Positions 36,035 through 47,237 of a stretch of DNA of 64,000 nt are shown one piece after another. Within the stretch, counting starts at the first letter, position 1. Every line of letters begins with the position of its first letter. Origin of the DNA: Pelagibius sp. CAU 1746 (GTDB lineage Bacteria; Pseudomonadota; Alphaproteobacteria; Kiloniellales; Kiloniellaceae); the NCBI RefSeq assembly GCF_039839785.1, contig NZ_JBDOQT010000001.1:868001-932000 (forward strand). Reading direction: 5' to 3'. Under the pieces are notes generated by a model. It was not told the DNA's origin, ran no database searches, and was given only the letters and a program-made list of their open reading frames with translations. The translations under genes and the position numbers were made by a program.

Positions 36035-37231
36035 TCAGGACAAAACGGGTCGGAGGCGCTCCAAAGCTTCGCCTAAACGCTGCGGCGAGCCGGCGAAACA
36101 GAGCCTCAAGTGCCCCTCGCCGCCCGGCCCGAAGGCCGATCCGGGGGCCAGGCCGACGCCGGTCTCGGTCAGAATCCGCTTGGCGAAGGCCAGGCTGTCG
36201 TCGACCCCCTCGACCCGGAAGAAGCAGTAGAAGGACCCGGCCGGGCGCGCCAGGCTGACCCGGGGCAGGGCCGCCAAGCCCTGGAACACCAGCTCGGCGG
36301 CCTGGCCGCAGCGCGCCACCAGGGCCTCCACGAAAGGCTCGCCCTCGGTGAGGGCGGCCAGACAGCCGTGCTGCAGAAAGCTCTGCCCGCCGGAAGTGTT
36401 GTACTCGATGAGGTTGCCCAACACGGCCCCCAGCGCGGCGGGGTGGACCAGCCAGCCCTGGCGCCAGCCGGTCATGCACCAGGCCTTGGAGAAGGAGTTG
36501 ACCACCACCAGAGGATCCTCGGGCGCGGCGAGCTGCAGGAAGGAGGGCGCGACCCCGCTGGGAAAGCGCGCCGGGTCGAAGACGAAGCGGTGGTAGACCT
36601 CGTCGGCGATCAGCCAGATGCCGCGCCGGCGGCAGAAGTCGAGGACGGCCTGCTGCTCGGCCTCGCTGATCACCCAGCCCGTCGGGTTGGAGGGGGAGAC
36701 CAGGAAGATCGCCGCCGTCTTGTCGTCGCAGGCCGCGAAGAGACGCTCCAGGTCCAGCGCCACGCCCCCTTCGGGCAGCACCGTCATGGGCACCGTTCGC
36801 ACCTCGCCGCCGGCGATGCGGGCGGCCGAGAGCACGTTGGGCCAGACCGGCGTCGGCGCCACCAGGTTGGCCCCGGCGGTCAGCACCGCCTGCAGGGTCA
36901 GCATGATGGCGTTCATGCCGGAGGAGGTGACGGTCACTCGCTCCTCCCCGACGGCGGCGCCGAAGTGGCGCGCCAGATAGGCGGTGAGCGCCCGGCGCAG
37001 CGCGGGCAGGCCGTGCTTGGGCGTGTAATAGGTATGGCCTTCGCGCAGGGCGCGGCTCGCCGCCTCGCTGATGAAGGCGGGGGTGGGCTCGTCGCCCTCG
37101 CCGACGTAGAGCGCGATGAGGTCTTCGATCTCGAAGCCCATCTGCCAGACCTCGACGATCTTCGAGGGCTCGAGCGCCGCCGCCACCGGGTTCAGCGGCG
37201 GGGTCAGGGGCGGCTGCGGGAACGCGGCCAT
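36035..37231 (-). CDS. Class I/II PLP-dependent aminotransferase
   Basis: 398 residues. YYTPKHGLPALRRALTAYLARHFG, the substrate-loop VTSSGMNAIMLTLQAV, LVSPSNPTGWVISE and the PLP lysine in VVNSFSKAWCMTGWRQGWLV define a fold-type I aspartate-aminotransferase-family enzyme. The amino donor is not predictable. It starts ten bases after the stop of the upstream acetoacetyl-CoA synthetase gene, so both form one transcription unit. Confidence 0.92.
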   Translation of the reverse strand: MAAFPQPPLTPPLNPVAAALEPSKIVEVWQMGFEIEDLIALYVGEGDEPTPAFISEAASRALREGHTYYTPKHGLPALRRALTAYLARHFGAAVGEERVTVTSSGMNAIMLTLQAVLTAGANLVAPTPVWPNVLSAARIAGGEVRTVPMTVLPEGGVALDLERLFAACDDKTAAIFLVSPSNPTGWVISEAEQQAVLDFCRRRGIWLIADEVYHRFVFDPARFPSGVAPSFLQLAAPEDPLVVVNSFSKAWCMTGWRQGWLVHPAALGAVLGNLIEYNTSGGQSFLQHGCLAALTEGEPFVEALVARCGQAAELVFQGLAALPRVSLARPAGSFYCFFRVEGVDDSLAFAKRILTETGVGLAPGSAFGPGGEGHLRLCFAGSPQRLGEALERLRPVLS

Positions 37232-37241
37232 TCGCGGGGCG

Positions 37242-39206
<1,965 letters not shown>

Positions 39207-39541
39207 CTTGATCTCCCAGTAGTCTCTTGTCGCCGCTCGGGGCGCGCCGCCCCGGCGGCGGAGCGAGGCCCGTGGTTCTGCTGTCGGTTCCGGGACGCCA
39301 GTATGGCCAAGCGCCCTGCGCCGATCCAGGGATCGCTCCCCGGGTTCTCCCCCAATTACTCCCAGAGCATCCCTGGGTGGCGTAAGGCGTGCCCGGTGCC
39401 CCGAGGGGCTGCCGGTCTGGTTTATGCCGCGCCTCGGCAAGATTGCAAGCGCGCGCTGCCGGCGTTCGCGCCGCGCCGCATGGCTGTCCTGCAACCCTGG
39501 GGGTGGTGACGGATTCGGCCTGACCCTAAGATGGCCGGCGA
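39207..39541. other. Divergent intergenic region without a gene
   Basis: 335 bp between the divergent acetoacetyl-CoA synthetase and EamA transporter genes. Frames continue open on both strands but have no starts, ribosome sites or recognisable protein sequence. It presumably holds both promoters; I see no convincing -35/-10 pair. Confidence 0.5.
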
Positions 39542-40507
39542 ATGTCTTCCTCTCGGTCCTTCTTCCCGCGCGGCCGTCCGCTCTCCGCGCCGCTGCAGGG
39601 CGCGGTCTATATGATCGCGGCCGCCTTTCTCTTTGCCGTCATGAACGGAGCCATCCGCCTGCTGGGCGACGGCACCGCCTCTGAGGGGGCGGGGGGCATG
39701 CACCCCTTTCAGATCGCCTTCTTCCGCAATGTCTTCGCGCTCGGCATTATGCTGCCTTGGCTGGCGCGCCACGGGCGGGTGGGGCTCAAGACGGAGCGCC
39801 TGAAGACTCACTTCTGGCGCGCCGCCTTCGGCCTCAGCGCCATGCTGTGCTGGTTCTCCGCCGTGGCTTACCTGCCGCTGGCCGAGGCGGTGGCGCTGAA
39901 CTTCACGGTGCCGTTCTTCGCCACCGCCGGGGCGGCGCTGGTTCTGGGCGAGGTGGTGCGCGCCCGGCGCTGGACCGCCACGGCGATCGGCTTCCTGGGC
40001 GTGGTCATCATTGTCCGGCCGGGCTTCGTCGAAATCACGCCGGTCATGGCCCTGCCGGTGGTCGCCGCCGGTTTCATGGCGGTCTCGGTGCTCTTCGTGA
40101 AATCGCTGTCGCGCAGCGAGGCGCCGGCGACCGTCGTCCTTTACATGAACCTGCTGCTGACACCGCTCTCCCTGGTGCCGGCGCTTTTCGTCTGGCGCTG
40201 GCCGACCCTGCCGGAACTGGGTCTCGGCCTGTTCATCGGCGCCTGCGCGGTGACGGCGCACATCTTTTTCACCCGCGCCTTCGCCCGCTCCGATGCTTCC
40301 GCCATCATGCCTTTCGACTACGCGCGCCTGCCCTTCGTCGCGGTCATCGGGTTCCTGCTGTTCGACGAAGTGCCCGACGTCTGGACCTGGGTCGGTGCGG
40401 CGGTCATCGCCGGGGCCGCCATCTACATCGCCCAGCGCGAGGCGCGGGTGGCGCGCGAGCGGCCGACGTTGCGGGCCGGTGCGGAGTCGGTCCAGGGCCG
40501 TCCATGA
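39542..40507 (+). CDS. EamA/DMT family transporter (first of a pair)
   Basis: 321 residues with ten predicted membrane helices in two EamA repeats (about 20-155 and 165-300). Characteristic stretches are [43 protein letters not shown] and [28 protein letters not shown]. Predicted drug/metabolite exporter. It overlaps a paralogue by four bases (ATGA), the two perhaps acting together. Confidence 0.9.
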   Translation: MSSSRSFFPRGRPLSAPLQGAVYMIAAAFLFAVMNGAIRLLGDGTASEGAGGMHPFQIAFFRNVFALGIMLPWLARHGRVGLKTERLKTHFWRAAFGLSAMLCWFSAVAYLPLAEAVALNFTVPFFATAGAALVLGEVVRARRWTATAIGFLGVVIIVRPGFVEITPVMALPVVAAGFMAVSVLFVKSLSRSEAPATVVLYMNLLLTPLSLVPALFVWRWPTLPELGLGLFIGACAVTAHIFFTRAFARSDASAIMPFDYARLPFVAVIGFLLFDEVPDVWTWVGAAVIAGAAIYIAQREARVARERPTLRAGAESVQGRP

Positions 40508-41517
40508 CCGAAGGGAAGGGGCATGGCCGGGGCGGGCTCTACGGAGCCGCCGCGGCGCGGATCTCCGGAGCCTGGCTGCGACTGTCGCCCAATCATCGCG
40601 GCGCCCTGTGGATGATCGCCGCCAGCCTGGGCTTCACCGTCAATTCCGCGGTGGTGAAGACCTTGGTGGCGGGCCACGCGGGAAGCGGGGGGCTCGACGT
40701 CTTCCAGGTCGCCTTCGCCCGCGCGCTCTTCTCCTTCGCCTTGGTTCTGCCCTTTCTGCTGCGCGCCGGGCCGGGCGCCCTGCGCACCCGTCACCCCGGC
40801 ATCCATGGGCTGCGCGCCTTCTCGGGCGCCGCCGCCATGATCTGCGGCTTCTACGCGGTGGGACAGTTGCCGCTGGCCGAGTTCATGGCGCTGAGCTTCA
40901 CCCAGCCGCTTTTCGTCACCCTTCTCGCGGTGCTGGTTCTGGGCGAGGCCGTGCGCTGGCGGCGCTGGCTCGCCACGGCGGTAGGCTTCATCGGCGTGCT
41001 CATCATGATGCGCCCCGGCGCGGCGGCCTTCGATCCGGCAGCCCTCGTGGCGCTGACCTCGGTCTTCGGCATCGCGCTGGCGGTGATCCTGGTGAAGCGG
41101 CTGCCGGCGGGCGAGAGCCATACCACCATGCTAACCTATTTCTGCCTCATGTCGCTGGGGGTCACGGCACTGCCGGCCTTCCTCACCTGGAGGCCGCCCA
41201 GCCTGGAGCAATGGGGTCTTCTGGTGGCGGTCGGCGCCTTGGGGGTTGCCTCCCAGGCCATGATCATCCGCGCCTACCGGGCGGGCGAGGCCAGTTTCGT
41301 CGCGCCTTTCGACTACCTGAAACTGCTGCTCGCGGGCCTGATCGGCTTTTACTTCTTTTCCGAACTGCCGGGGCTCTGGACCTTGGTCGGGGCGGCGGTC
41401 ATCGTCGGCGCGGCGTTCTACACCGCCCGGCGGGAGGCAGCCCAGACGCAGGCGCGGTGGGCGGCGGGCGGCGCGCCGCCGCCCCGGCAGCCTGAGGACG
41501 GGCCGCGCCGGCCCTAG
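40504..41517 (+). CDS. EamA/DMT family transporter (second of a pair)
   Basis: 337 residues from ATG 40504. Same ten-helix, two-repeat layout as the preceding gene: ALWMIAASLGFTVNSAVVK, LPLAEFMALSFTQPLFVTLLAVLVLGEAV and GFYFFSELPGLWTLVGAAVIVGAAFYTARRE. Tandem duplication followed by divergence is likely. Substrate unknown. Confidence 0.9.
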   Translation: MTEGKGHGRGGLYGAAAARISGAWLRLSPNHRGALWMIAASLGFTVNSAVVKTLVAGHAGSGGLDVFQVAFARALFSFALVLPFLLRAGPGALRTRHPGIHGLRAFSGAAAMICGFYAVGQLPLAEFMALSFTQPLFVTLLAVLVLGEAVRWRRWLATAVGFIGVLIMMRPGAAAFDPAALVALTSVFGIALAVILVKRLPAGESHTTMLTYFCLMSLGVTALPAFLTWRPPSLEQWGLLVAVGALGVASQAMIIRAYRAGEASFVAPFDYLKLLLAGLIGFYFFSELPGLWTLVGAAVIVGAAFYTARREAAQTQARWAAGGAPPPRQPEDGPRRP

Positions 41518-41524
41518 GCCGGGT

Positions 41525-41980
41525 TCAGGACTCCCTACCCTGTTCCGGGTCGGCGGTTTGCGCCGCGGCGGCGGGCCCGCGCAGGCCGAGCGCGGCGAGG
41601 CGGTGGCGGGCCGCGTCGCGGTGGCGCTCGTTGATGTGGCCGGAGACGATCCGCAGGGTGGCGAAGAGCACCGTCGCGTCGTCGGTGAAGCCCAGGCCGG
41701 CGACGAAATCGGGGATCATGTCGCTGGGCACCACGAAGTAGGCCAGGGCGGCCAGCAGCATGGCCTTTACCGGGCGCGGGGTGCGCGGGTCGAAGGCGCA
41801 GTAATAGGCGCTGACCGCCTCCTCCAGGAAAGGCACCTGTCCGAGGCTGCGCCGCAGCTTCACCCAGAAACCCCGCTCCACCTTGTCCGCGTTGCGCCGC
41901 AGCACGCGCGGGTCCTGGTTCTTCGGGTCCTCCGGCGCGGTATAGGGCACGACGTCGCGCCCGGTGCGAGGGGTCGTCAT
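41525..41980 (-). CDS. DUF1232 (YkvA) family protein
   Basis: 151 residues from ATG 41980. The DUF1232 core is AYYCAFDPRTPRPVKAMLLAALAYFVVPSDMIPDFVAGLGFTDDATVLFATLRIV (about 67-121), with a membrane helix containing the VVPSDMIPD motif. The N-terminus is hydrophilic. Members are small membrane proteins of unknown role. The 130 bp upstream carry three close repeats of CTCGCATCGGCC (42024-42063). Confidence 0.87.
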   Translation of the reverse strand: MTTPRTGRDVVPYTAPEDPKNQDPRVLRRNADKVERGFWVKLRRSLGQVPFLEEAVSAYYCAFDPRTPRPVKAMLLAALAYFVVPSDMIPDFVAGLGFTDDATVLFATLRIVSGHINERHRDAARHRLAALGLRGPAAAAQTADPEQGRES

Positions 41981-42110
41981 GGAGGAGATATGGGGAGGCC
42001 GCCGCCCGGCGGCAAGGCGGCCCCCCCTCGCATCGGCCCCTCGCATCGGCCCCCTCGCATCGGCGGTGGCGATGGTGTATGTCAGGCCCCGACGCGAACG
42101 AGAGAGAGCG

Positions 42111-43175
42111 ATGCTGGAAACCGCGCAGCCGCTTCTGCGGAACTTCTGGTACCTGGCCCTGCCGGGCAGGGATCTGCCGCGCGGCGGCAAGACCGGCCTC
42201 ACTCTGCTGGGCGAGCCGGTGCTGATCTGCCGCGGCGGCGGCGGCGAGGTCTTCGCGCTGCGCGACATCTGCCCGCACCGGGGCATTCCGCTGTCCCACG
42301 GCAGCTTCGACGGCGCCGAGGTGGCCTGCTGCTATCACGGCTGGCGCTTCGGCGCCGACGGCCGCTGCACGGAGATCCCCTCCCTGACGCCGGGGCAGGA
42401 AATGGATGTCAGCCGCATCCGCTGCGGCGCCTATCCCTGCCGCGAGGTGCAGGGCAACATCTGGGTCTACCTGCCGGAGAAGTCCGCGCGCCTGCCGCGC
42501 GCCGACCTGGAGGACCTGCCGGCGCCGCCGGAGCTGCCGAACTTCGGCAAGGCCGCGCCGCAGGTCTCGATCTCCCAGGTCTTCGACTGCTCGGCCGACC
42601 ATGCCGCCTTCGGCCTCATGGACCCGACCCACGCCGCCTTCGTGCATACCTCCTGGTGGTGGAAGAAGAACGCCACCAAGCTGCGTCTCAAGGAAAAGCA
42701 CTTTGAGCCGGCGCCGCTGGGCTGGCGCATGAAGCGCCATGCGCTGCCGCCGCAGAACCGGGTCTATCACCTGCTCGGCAGGGGCGTGACCACCGAGATC
42801 AGCTACGCCCTGCCGGGCCTGCGCGTCGAGCTGATCGACGGCGACAAGCACCGCGCCGCGGGCCTGACCGCGATCACGCCGATCAACGACAGCCAGACCG
42901 TGGTGCATCAGGCGCTCTACTGGACGCTGCCCTGGACGGCTCCCCTGAAGCCGCTGGCGCGCTATCTCGCCAACGTCTTCCTGACCCAGGACCGCCGCGT
43001 GGTCGACATGCAGCAGGAGGGTCTGGCGCACGATCCCAGCCTCATGCTGATCGACGACGCCGACACCCAGGCCAAGTGGTTTTACCGTCTGAAGCGGGAA
43101 TGGCTGCGCGCCGCCGAGGAAGGCCGCCCCTTCGAGAACCCCATCAAGGAATGCACCCTGCGCTGGCGCAGCTAG
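42111..43175 (+). CDS. Rieske non-haem iron ring-hydroxylating oxygenase
   Basis: 354 residues from ATG 42111. The Rieske [2Fe-2S] ligands are Cys54-Pro-His56 and Cys73-x2-His76 in CPHRGIPLSHG and CCYHGW. The catalytic iron motif is in FGLMDPTHAAFVHTSWWW, with two histidines four apart, resembling VanA/toluene-sulfonate-type alpha subunits. No ferredoxin or reductase gene is adjacent, so electrons must come from elsewhere. Its stop overlaps that of the ComB-like gene on the other strand by four bases. Confidence 0.92.
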   Translation: MLETAQPLLRNFWYLALPGRDLPRGGKTGLTLLGEPVLICRGGGGEVFALRDICPHRGIPLSHGSFDGAEVACCYHGWRFGADGRCTEIPSLTPGQEMDVSRIRCGAYPCREVQGNIWVYLPEKSARLPRADLEDLPAPPELPNFGKAAPQVSISQVFDCSADHAAFGLMDPTHAAFVHTSWWWKKNATKLRLKEKHFEPAPLGWRMKRHALPPQNRVYHLLGRGVTTEISYALPGLRVELIDGDKHRAAGLTAITPINDSQTVVHQALYWTLPWTAPLKPLARYLANVFLTQDRRVVDMQQEGLAHDPSLMLIDDADTQAKWFYRLKREWLRAAEEGRPFENPIKECTLRWRS

Positions 43176-43912
43176 CCGCCGCGAGCTGACCTCGCGCTAT
43201 CGACGTAGCGGCCGTCGACCAGGGCCGGTACGGTCGCGCTGACGTCTTCCTGGGCCGCCAGTTCGACGTCCTCCGAGAACCCCGCGGCGATGAGCTCCCG
43301 CCCGGAGCGGCTGCCGCGCAGGGTTTGCGGAATCTCGCTCTTCAGCTCCAGGTAGCCGGCCTTGGCGGCCCGGGCCTCGGCAGTGAGGCGGCCTTGCAGG
43401 CGGGCGATGACGGCGCCGGCGCCCAACAGGTCCTCGATGGCCGGGCGCAGGGCGCCGCCGGGCCAGTGCTCGCCGCCGGCGATGACAGCGATGCGTCCCC
43501 CCGCGCCCTGCGCCGCTGCGTCCTGCACCGCCGCGGCCAGGGCGGTGGCGTTGCGCAGGCTGGCGGCGAAGGCGCGCTTTTCCCGCACCATGGCCGAGAG
43601 CGCCGATCCATTGGGCGAAGGCAGCAGCAGGCGCGTGCCCGGCGCGAGGCTGCGCAGGGAGGCGGGCGACAGGCTGGGCCCGCCCGCGGCCTCGGCGCGC
43701 GGCTTGGCCAGCACCGCCTCGCCGCGGCGTGCCGCTTCGTCGGCGCCGTACTTTTCCAGCGGGAAGGGCAGCACCTCGGCGCCGTGGGCGACGGCCACGT
43801 CGACGGAGGTGGTGAAGCACAGCACGTCGAGGATGATGAAGACATCGCAGCTGTCGAGCAGCGCCGCCAGACCGGCGCGGCCCCAGGCGAAGTCGATCTG
43901 TGGAGCGGTCAT
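43172..43912 (-). CDS. 2-phosphosulfolactate phosphatase (ComB) family protein
   Basis: 246 residues. IDFAWGRAGLAALLDSCDVFIILDVLCFTTSVDVAVAHGAEVLPF, LLLPSPNGSALS and VIAGGEHWPGGALRPAIEDLLGAGAVIA match the ComB family (PF04029). ComB removes phosphate from phosphosulfolactate on the coenzyme M route, but no comA, comC, comD or comE gene is in view, so the substrate here may be another phosphorylated hydroxy acid. Confidence 0.85.
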   Translation of the reverse strand: MTAPQIDFAWGRAGLAALLDSCDVFIILDVLCFTTSVDVAVAHGAEVLPFPLEKYGADEAARRGEAVLAKPRAEAAGGPSLSPASLRSLAPGTRLLLPSPNGSALSAMVREKRAFAASLRNATALAAAVQDAAAQGAGGRIAVIAGGEHWPGGALRPAIEDLLGAGAVIARLQGRLTAEARAAKAGYLELKSEIPQTLRGSRSGRELIAAGFSEDVELAAQEDVSATVPALVDGRYVDSARSARGG

Positions 43913-43975
43913 CGGATCTTCCGGGGATTGCGGGCCGGCCCCGGTGATAGCCCGTAACCGCCCCGGCTGTCGCCC

Positions 43976-44005
43976 AAAAAAGAAGCGGCCCCGCAGGGGG
44001 CCGCT
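43976..44005 (-). terminator. Rho-independent terminator of the acidic repeat gene
   Basis: On the minus strand AGCGGCCCCC-TGC-GGGGCCGCT is followed by CTTCTTTTTT, 27 bp downstream of the stop at 44033. Confidence 0.8.
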
Positions 44006-44032
44006 CCGCTTCCAGGGGTCCGGGCTCCGGCG

Positions 44033-45340
44033 TCAGCCGTTGGCGGCGTGATCCAGCGGCGGCGCGTCGGACATCTCGTCCGGATCTCCGCTCGCAGCCG
44101 GGGCTTCGCCGGCATCTGCCGCGGCCGCGCCGCTCAGGGACGCCTTGCGCTGCGCCTCGGCCTTTTCCAGCTCCCGCGCCAGGTCGCCGACCCGGCGGAT
44201 GATCTCCTTCACCGTCGGGGCGCCCTCGTCCTGGGTCTCGTCCTGGGCCTCACTCTCCGTCAGCTCCGCCATCTCGGCCTCGGGGGCCTCGATTTCGGCA
44301 GCCTCGATTTCGGCAGCCTCGATTTCGGGGGCCTCGATTTCGGCGGTGCCGGCGTCCATCACCTCGGGCTCGGCCATCTCGGGCTCAGGGACGGCCATCT
44401 CCGATGCCACGGTCCCGCCGCCTTCGGCTTCATCATCGCTCTCGGCCAGGGCCATGGGGTCGTCCTCGAAGGCCACGTCCTCCATCGCCGCTTCCGGGGT
44501 GGTCTCGAAGGGCTCGGCGATGTCGCTCTCGGCCACGGCGGCCATGGGGGCCATGTCGACGTCGCCCGCCTCGTCTTCTTCGCCTACAGCTTCGGCGGCG
44601 CCTTCCATGTCCGCTTCCCCGGGGGCCGCCTCTGCCACGGCCTCCTCGGCCATCGTCTCCCCGGTTGCCACGTCGTCGCCGGCCACGTCGTCACCGGCCA
44701 TGTCGTCACCGGCCACGTCGTCACCGGCCATGTCGTCACCGGCCATGTCGTCACCGGTCACGTCGTCATCGGCCATCTCTTCAGCCGTCATGTCTTCCGC
44801 GGCGGCATCCTCTGCGGAGGCTTCGTCGGTCGTCTCGAACATCTCCGCCGCCTCGGCTTCCGCTTCCTCGTCGGGCGCCGCCTCGATAATCAGCGGAGAC
44901 TCGGCCTCCTCGCCGGCCGGCTCCTCCGGCTCCACGACGGCTTCCAGGTCGGGGGCTTCCAGGTCGGGGGCTTCCAGGTCGGGGGCTTCCTCTTCCTGCA
45001 CCGTTTCGGGCGCCGCGGCGCCGGCTGTCCGGGCGCCCGCGCCCTCCACCAGGGCGCAGACCCGGGACTCCAGGTTCTGCAGGGTTTCGGTGAAGGTTTT
45101 CTGCTCGATCGACTGCAAGACCGAGTGCAGCATGCCGCGCAGTTCCTCGTTCTCCTGGGAGAGGCGCTGGTTCTCCGCGATCTGGCTCTCGATCTCGCTG
45201 CGCGCCGCGGCGAGCTGTGCCTCGATCGTCTCGATCAGGCCGATCACGCGCTCGCTGTAGTGCCGCTGCTGTTCATCCATCAGGCCAAACCGCTGTTCGG
45301 CCGCCTCGACTCGCTCCCGCAGGTCGTTGATTTCAGTCAT
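44033..45340 (-). CDS. Coiled-coil protein with long acidic repeat tail
   Basis: 435 residues. An N-terminal coiled coil (about 1-85, MTEINDLRERVEAAEQRF through LRGMLHSVLQSI) is followed by about 280 residues of low-complexity Glu/Asp/Ala/Met sequence. This tail includes three EAPDL units, at least seven five-residue GDDMA/GDDVA units and several EIEA units, encoded by 15-bp and 12-bp DNA repeats. The last 60 residues are again helical (VKEIIRRVGDLARELEKAEAQRKASL). No signal peptide; very acidic. I do not recognise a family. It lies downstream of the mla operon after a 134-bp gap and has its own terminator. Confidence 0.8.
   Translation of the reverse strand: MTEINDLRERVEAAEQRFGLMDEQQRHYSERVIGLIETIEAQLAAARSEIESQIAENQRLSQENEELRGMLHSVLQSIEQKTFTETLQNLESRVCALVEGAGARTAGAAAPETVQEEEAPDLEAPDLEAPDLEAVVEPEEPAGEEAESPLIIEAAPDEEAEAEAAEMFETTDEASAEDAAAEDMTAEEMADDDVTGDDMAGDDMAGDDVAGDDMAGDDVAGDDVATGETMAEEAVAEAAPGEADMEGAAEAVGEEDEAGDVDMAPMAAVAESDIAEPFETTPEAAMEDVAFEDDPMALAESDDEAEGGGTVASEMAVPEPEMAEPEVMDAGTAEIEAPEIEAAEIEAAEIEAPEAEMAELTESEAQDETQDEGAPTVKEIIRRVGDLARELEKAEAQRKASLSGAAAADAGEAPAASGDPDEMSDAPPLDHAANG
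44660..44779. repeat. 15-bp tandem repeat array inside a gene
   Basis: About seven tandem copies of the 15-bp unit GGCCATGTCGTCACC, alternating with GGCCACGTCGTCACC, encoding the (G/A)DD(M/V)A repeats. Near-identical units suggest recent expansion and possible length variation between strains. Confidence 0.8.
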
Positions 45341-45474
45341 GTCGTGGAGAACCCCTTAACTGGTGACCCTCCGAGCCTGCCAGGAAAAGGTAAGCTTTTT
45401 CCTAATGGCAACCTTTCGTTTACCACGGGTGTTAAGTTACGGGGGTCCCGGCCGAGGGCGCTGCCCGCAAAGGG

Positions 45475-46182
45475 TCAGGAGCGCGGGCGGCGGATGGCCT
45501 GGTCACCCTCGACCAGGGTCCATTCGACCAGTTGGCGCAGCACCTTGCCCAGGGCCTGGTCGAAAGCGTCGATGATCACGGGAAGGTTGTCGGCCTCCGC
45601 GGCGATCCGGCTCTCGAAGGACTGCGAAGCGACGATGGTGCGCCGCGGCATCTGCACCAGCTTGGCGTTGAGGCCGACCCAGGCCTCCGGCGGCCCGCCG
45701 TTGTCGTAGACCGCTTCCAGTTCGCGCAGTTCGGACTTGAGGATGAAATCGGCGCGCAGGCCGACGGACTCGCGCCCGATGGAGACGATCTTCTCGGAAT
45801 TCTCGAAGGATTCGATCATCAGGGTCTGGATCATGACCGGCGCGCGGTCGGCCCAGCCGGAACGGGCGTAGTATTCCAACTGCGTCGGCCGGCGCTGCAG
45901 GGCGATACGGGTAGTGTTGAGCCCGGCATTGGCGATCGGCGTCTCCAGGATCAACTGCCAGTTCGCCTGGGGCAGGTCGCCGCGGAAGGTGCTCTTGGGG
46001 GTCAGGCGGTACAGCTCCGGCGGTGGGCCCTGGCCCGGAACCGGCAGGCTGCAGCCCGGCGCCAGGGCGATCACCGGCAAGGCGGCGGCGGCGCGCAGCA
46101 AACTGCGCCGCCCGCAGCCCGGCTGCCGGTCGGCCTGGGGCTCCAGGCCCGTCAAGGGGGTGTCAGCTTTATTGTCCGCCAT
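45475..46182 (-). CDS. ABC-type transport auxiliary lipoprotein
   Basis: 235 residues from ATG 46182; ATG 46200 is equally well placed because the AGCAAGGCTATG context is duplicated. The signal includes GRRSLLRAAAALPVIALAPGC, a lipobox with twin arginines. The mature chain, with LYRLTPKSTFRGDLP and ALGKVLRQLVEWTL, matches the ABC_trans_aux (PqiC/MlaX-like) family that accompanies MCE transporters. It overlaps the MCE gene by 14 bp and should be the outer-membrane-facing partner of the Mla system. Confidence 0.85.
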   Translation of the reverse strand: MADNKADTPLTGLEPQADRQPGCGRRSLLRAAAALPVIALAPGCSLPVPGQGPPPELYRLTPKSTFRGDLPQANWQLILETPIANAGLNTTRIALQRRPTQLEYYARSGWADRAPVMIQTLMIESFENSEKIVSIGRESVGLRADFILKSELRELEAVYDNGGPPEAWVGLNAKLVQMPRRTIVASQSFESRIAAEADNLPVIIDAFDQALGKVLRQLVEWTLVEGDQAIRRPRS

Positions 46183-47215
46183 AGCCTTGCTCTGCCTCAT
46201 AGCCTTGCTGCTGATCTCCGAAGATGAAACGGGCCGGGTCGCGCTGGACCTCGGTGGTGACGCGGTTGAGCACGACGATCAGGTCCCGGGCCTCGGTCAG
46301 CAGGTTGGTCAGCTCGTAAAGGCCGGTGTTCGAGAAGTCGCGGATCGGCTCGCGGTTCTCGGCGATCATGGCCTGCAGCTCGTTGGTCGCGCCGCTCAGG
46401 TTCTTGGCGGTCACCTGCAGACTGGCGATGAGTCCGCGCGCGTCCTCGGCTGTCAGGGTCACTTCGCGGTCGATGCCGCCGGCCATGTCCTCGAAGGCGG
46501 CCATGGTGGCGTCGGCGCGCTCGGTCAGGCGGGTGACGTTGCTGTCCATGGAGGCCGCCATGGTTTCCAGGCTGCCGGTGGCGTCGCGCAGGTTCTCCAT
46601 GGTCAGGGCCGCGTTGTCGATCAGCGCGTCGATGTCGTCCCGGTTCTCGGCGATGGCGCCCGTGACAGCGGTCAGGTTGGCGATCAGTTGCTCGACGTTT
46701 TTCAGGTTGCGCTCGCTGAGCAGGGCTTGGGCGCGCAGCAGCAGGATGTTGACGTTTTCCAGAATCTCCGGTGCGTCCTCCAGCACCTGCTCGAAGGAGG
46801 ACGTGCCGGCGGAGATCTCGGCCACCGCGCGCCCCGGCGGCGGTTCGAGCGGCGGCGATCCGGGCGAGCCGCCGGTCAGTTGCACGTAGCGCCCGCCGGT
46901 CAGGCCTTCCAGTTCCAGGGTCGCCTTGCTGTCGGCGCGCACCGGCGTGCGCTTCTGCACCTCGATGGTGACGCGGATGGCCGTCGGACGGTCGGGGTCG
47001 AGGTCGACGGAAATGACCTCGCCGACGCGCACGCCGCTATAGCGCACGGCGCTGCCTTCCTTCAGGCCCGTCACCGTGCTCTCGAAGACGATGTCGTAAC
47101 GGGCGAACTCCTGCTCGAACTGGAATTTGGCGAGCCACAGCACGAAGCCGAGCAGGCCGAAGGCCAGCAGCAGCACGAAGAAGCCGACCATGATGTAGTT
47201 GGCGCGTGTCTCCAT
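46169..47215 (-). CDS. mlaD: MCE (MlaD) family lipid-transport protein
   Basis: 348 residues. One N-terminal membrane helix (about 8-28), the MCE domain (about 38-117) with YDIVFESTVTGLKEGSAVRYSGVRVGEVISVDLDPD and LTGGRYVQLTGG, then a long helical region rich in N/D/T heptads, and a Gln/Gly/Tyr-rich end. It forms the periplasmic ring that shuttles phospholipid between membranes. It lies between mlaF and the auxiliary lipoprotein gene. Confidence 0.93.
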   Translation of the reverse strand: METRANYIMVGFFVLLLAFGLLGFVLWLAKFQFEQEFARYDIVFESTVTGLKEGSAVRYSGVRVGEVISVDLDPDRPTAIRVTIEVQKRTPVRADSKATLELEGLTGGRYVQLTGGSPGSPPLEPPPGRAVAEISAGTSSFEQVLEDAPEILENVNILLLRAQALLSERNLKNVEQLIANLTAVTGAIAENRDDIDALIDNAALTMENLRDATGSLETMAASMDSNVTRLTERADATMAAFEDMAGGIDREVTLTAEDARGLIASLQVTAKNLSGATNELQAMIAENREPIRDFSNTGLYELTNLLTEARDLIVVLNRVTTEVQRDPARFIFGDQQQGYEAEQGYGGQ

Positions 47216-47237
47216 GACCTCTTTCGGATGCCCCTTC

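Noticed and set aside
44660-45000. Tandem repeats as a possible CRISPR array
   Set aside because: Units are 12-15 bp, in frame with an open gene, without spacers or cas genes.
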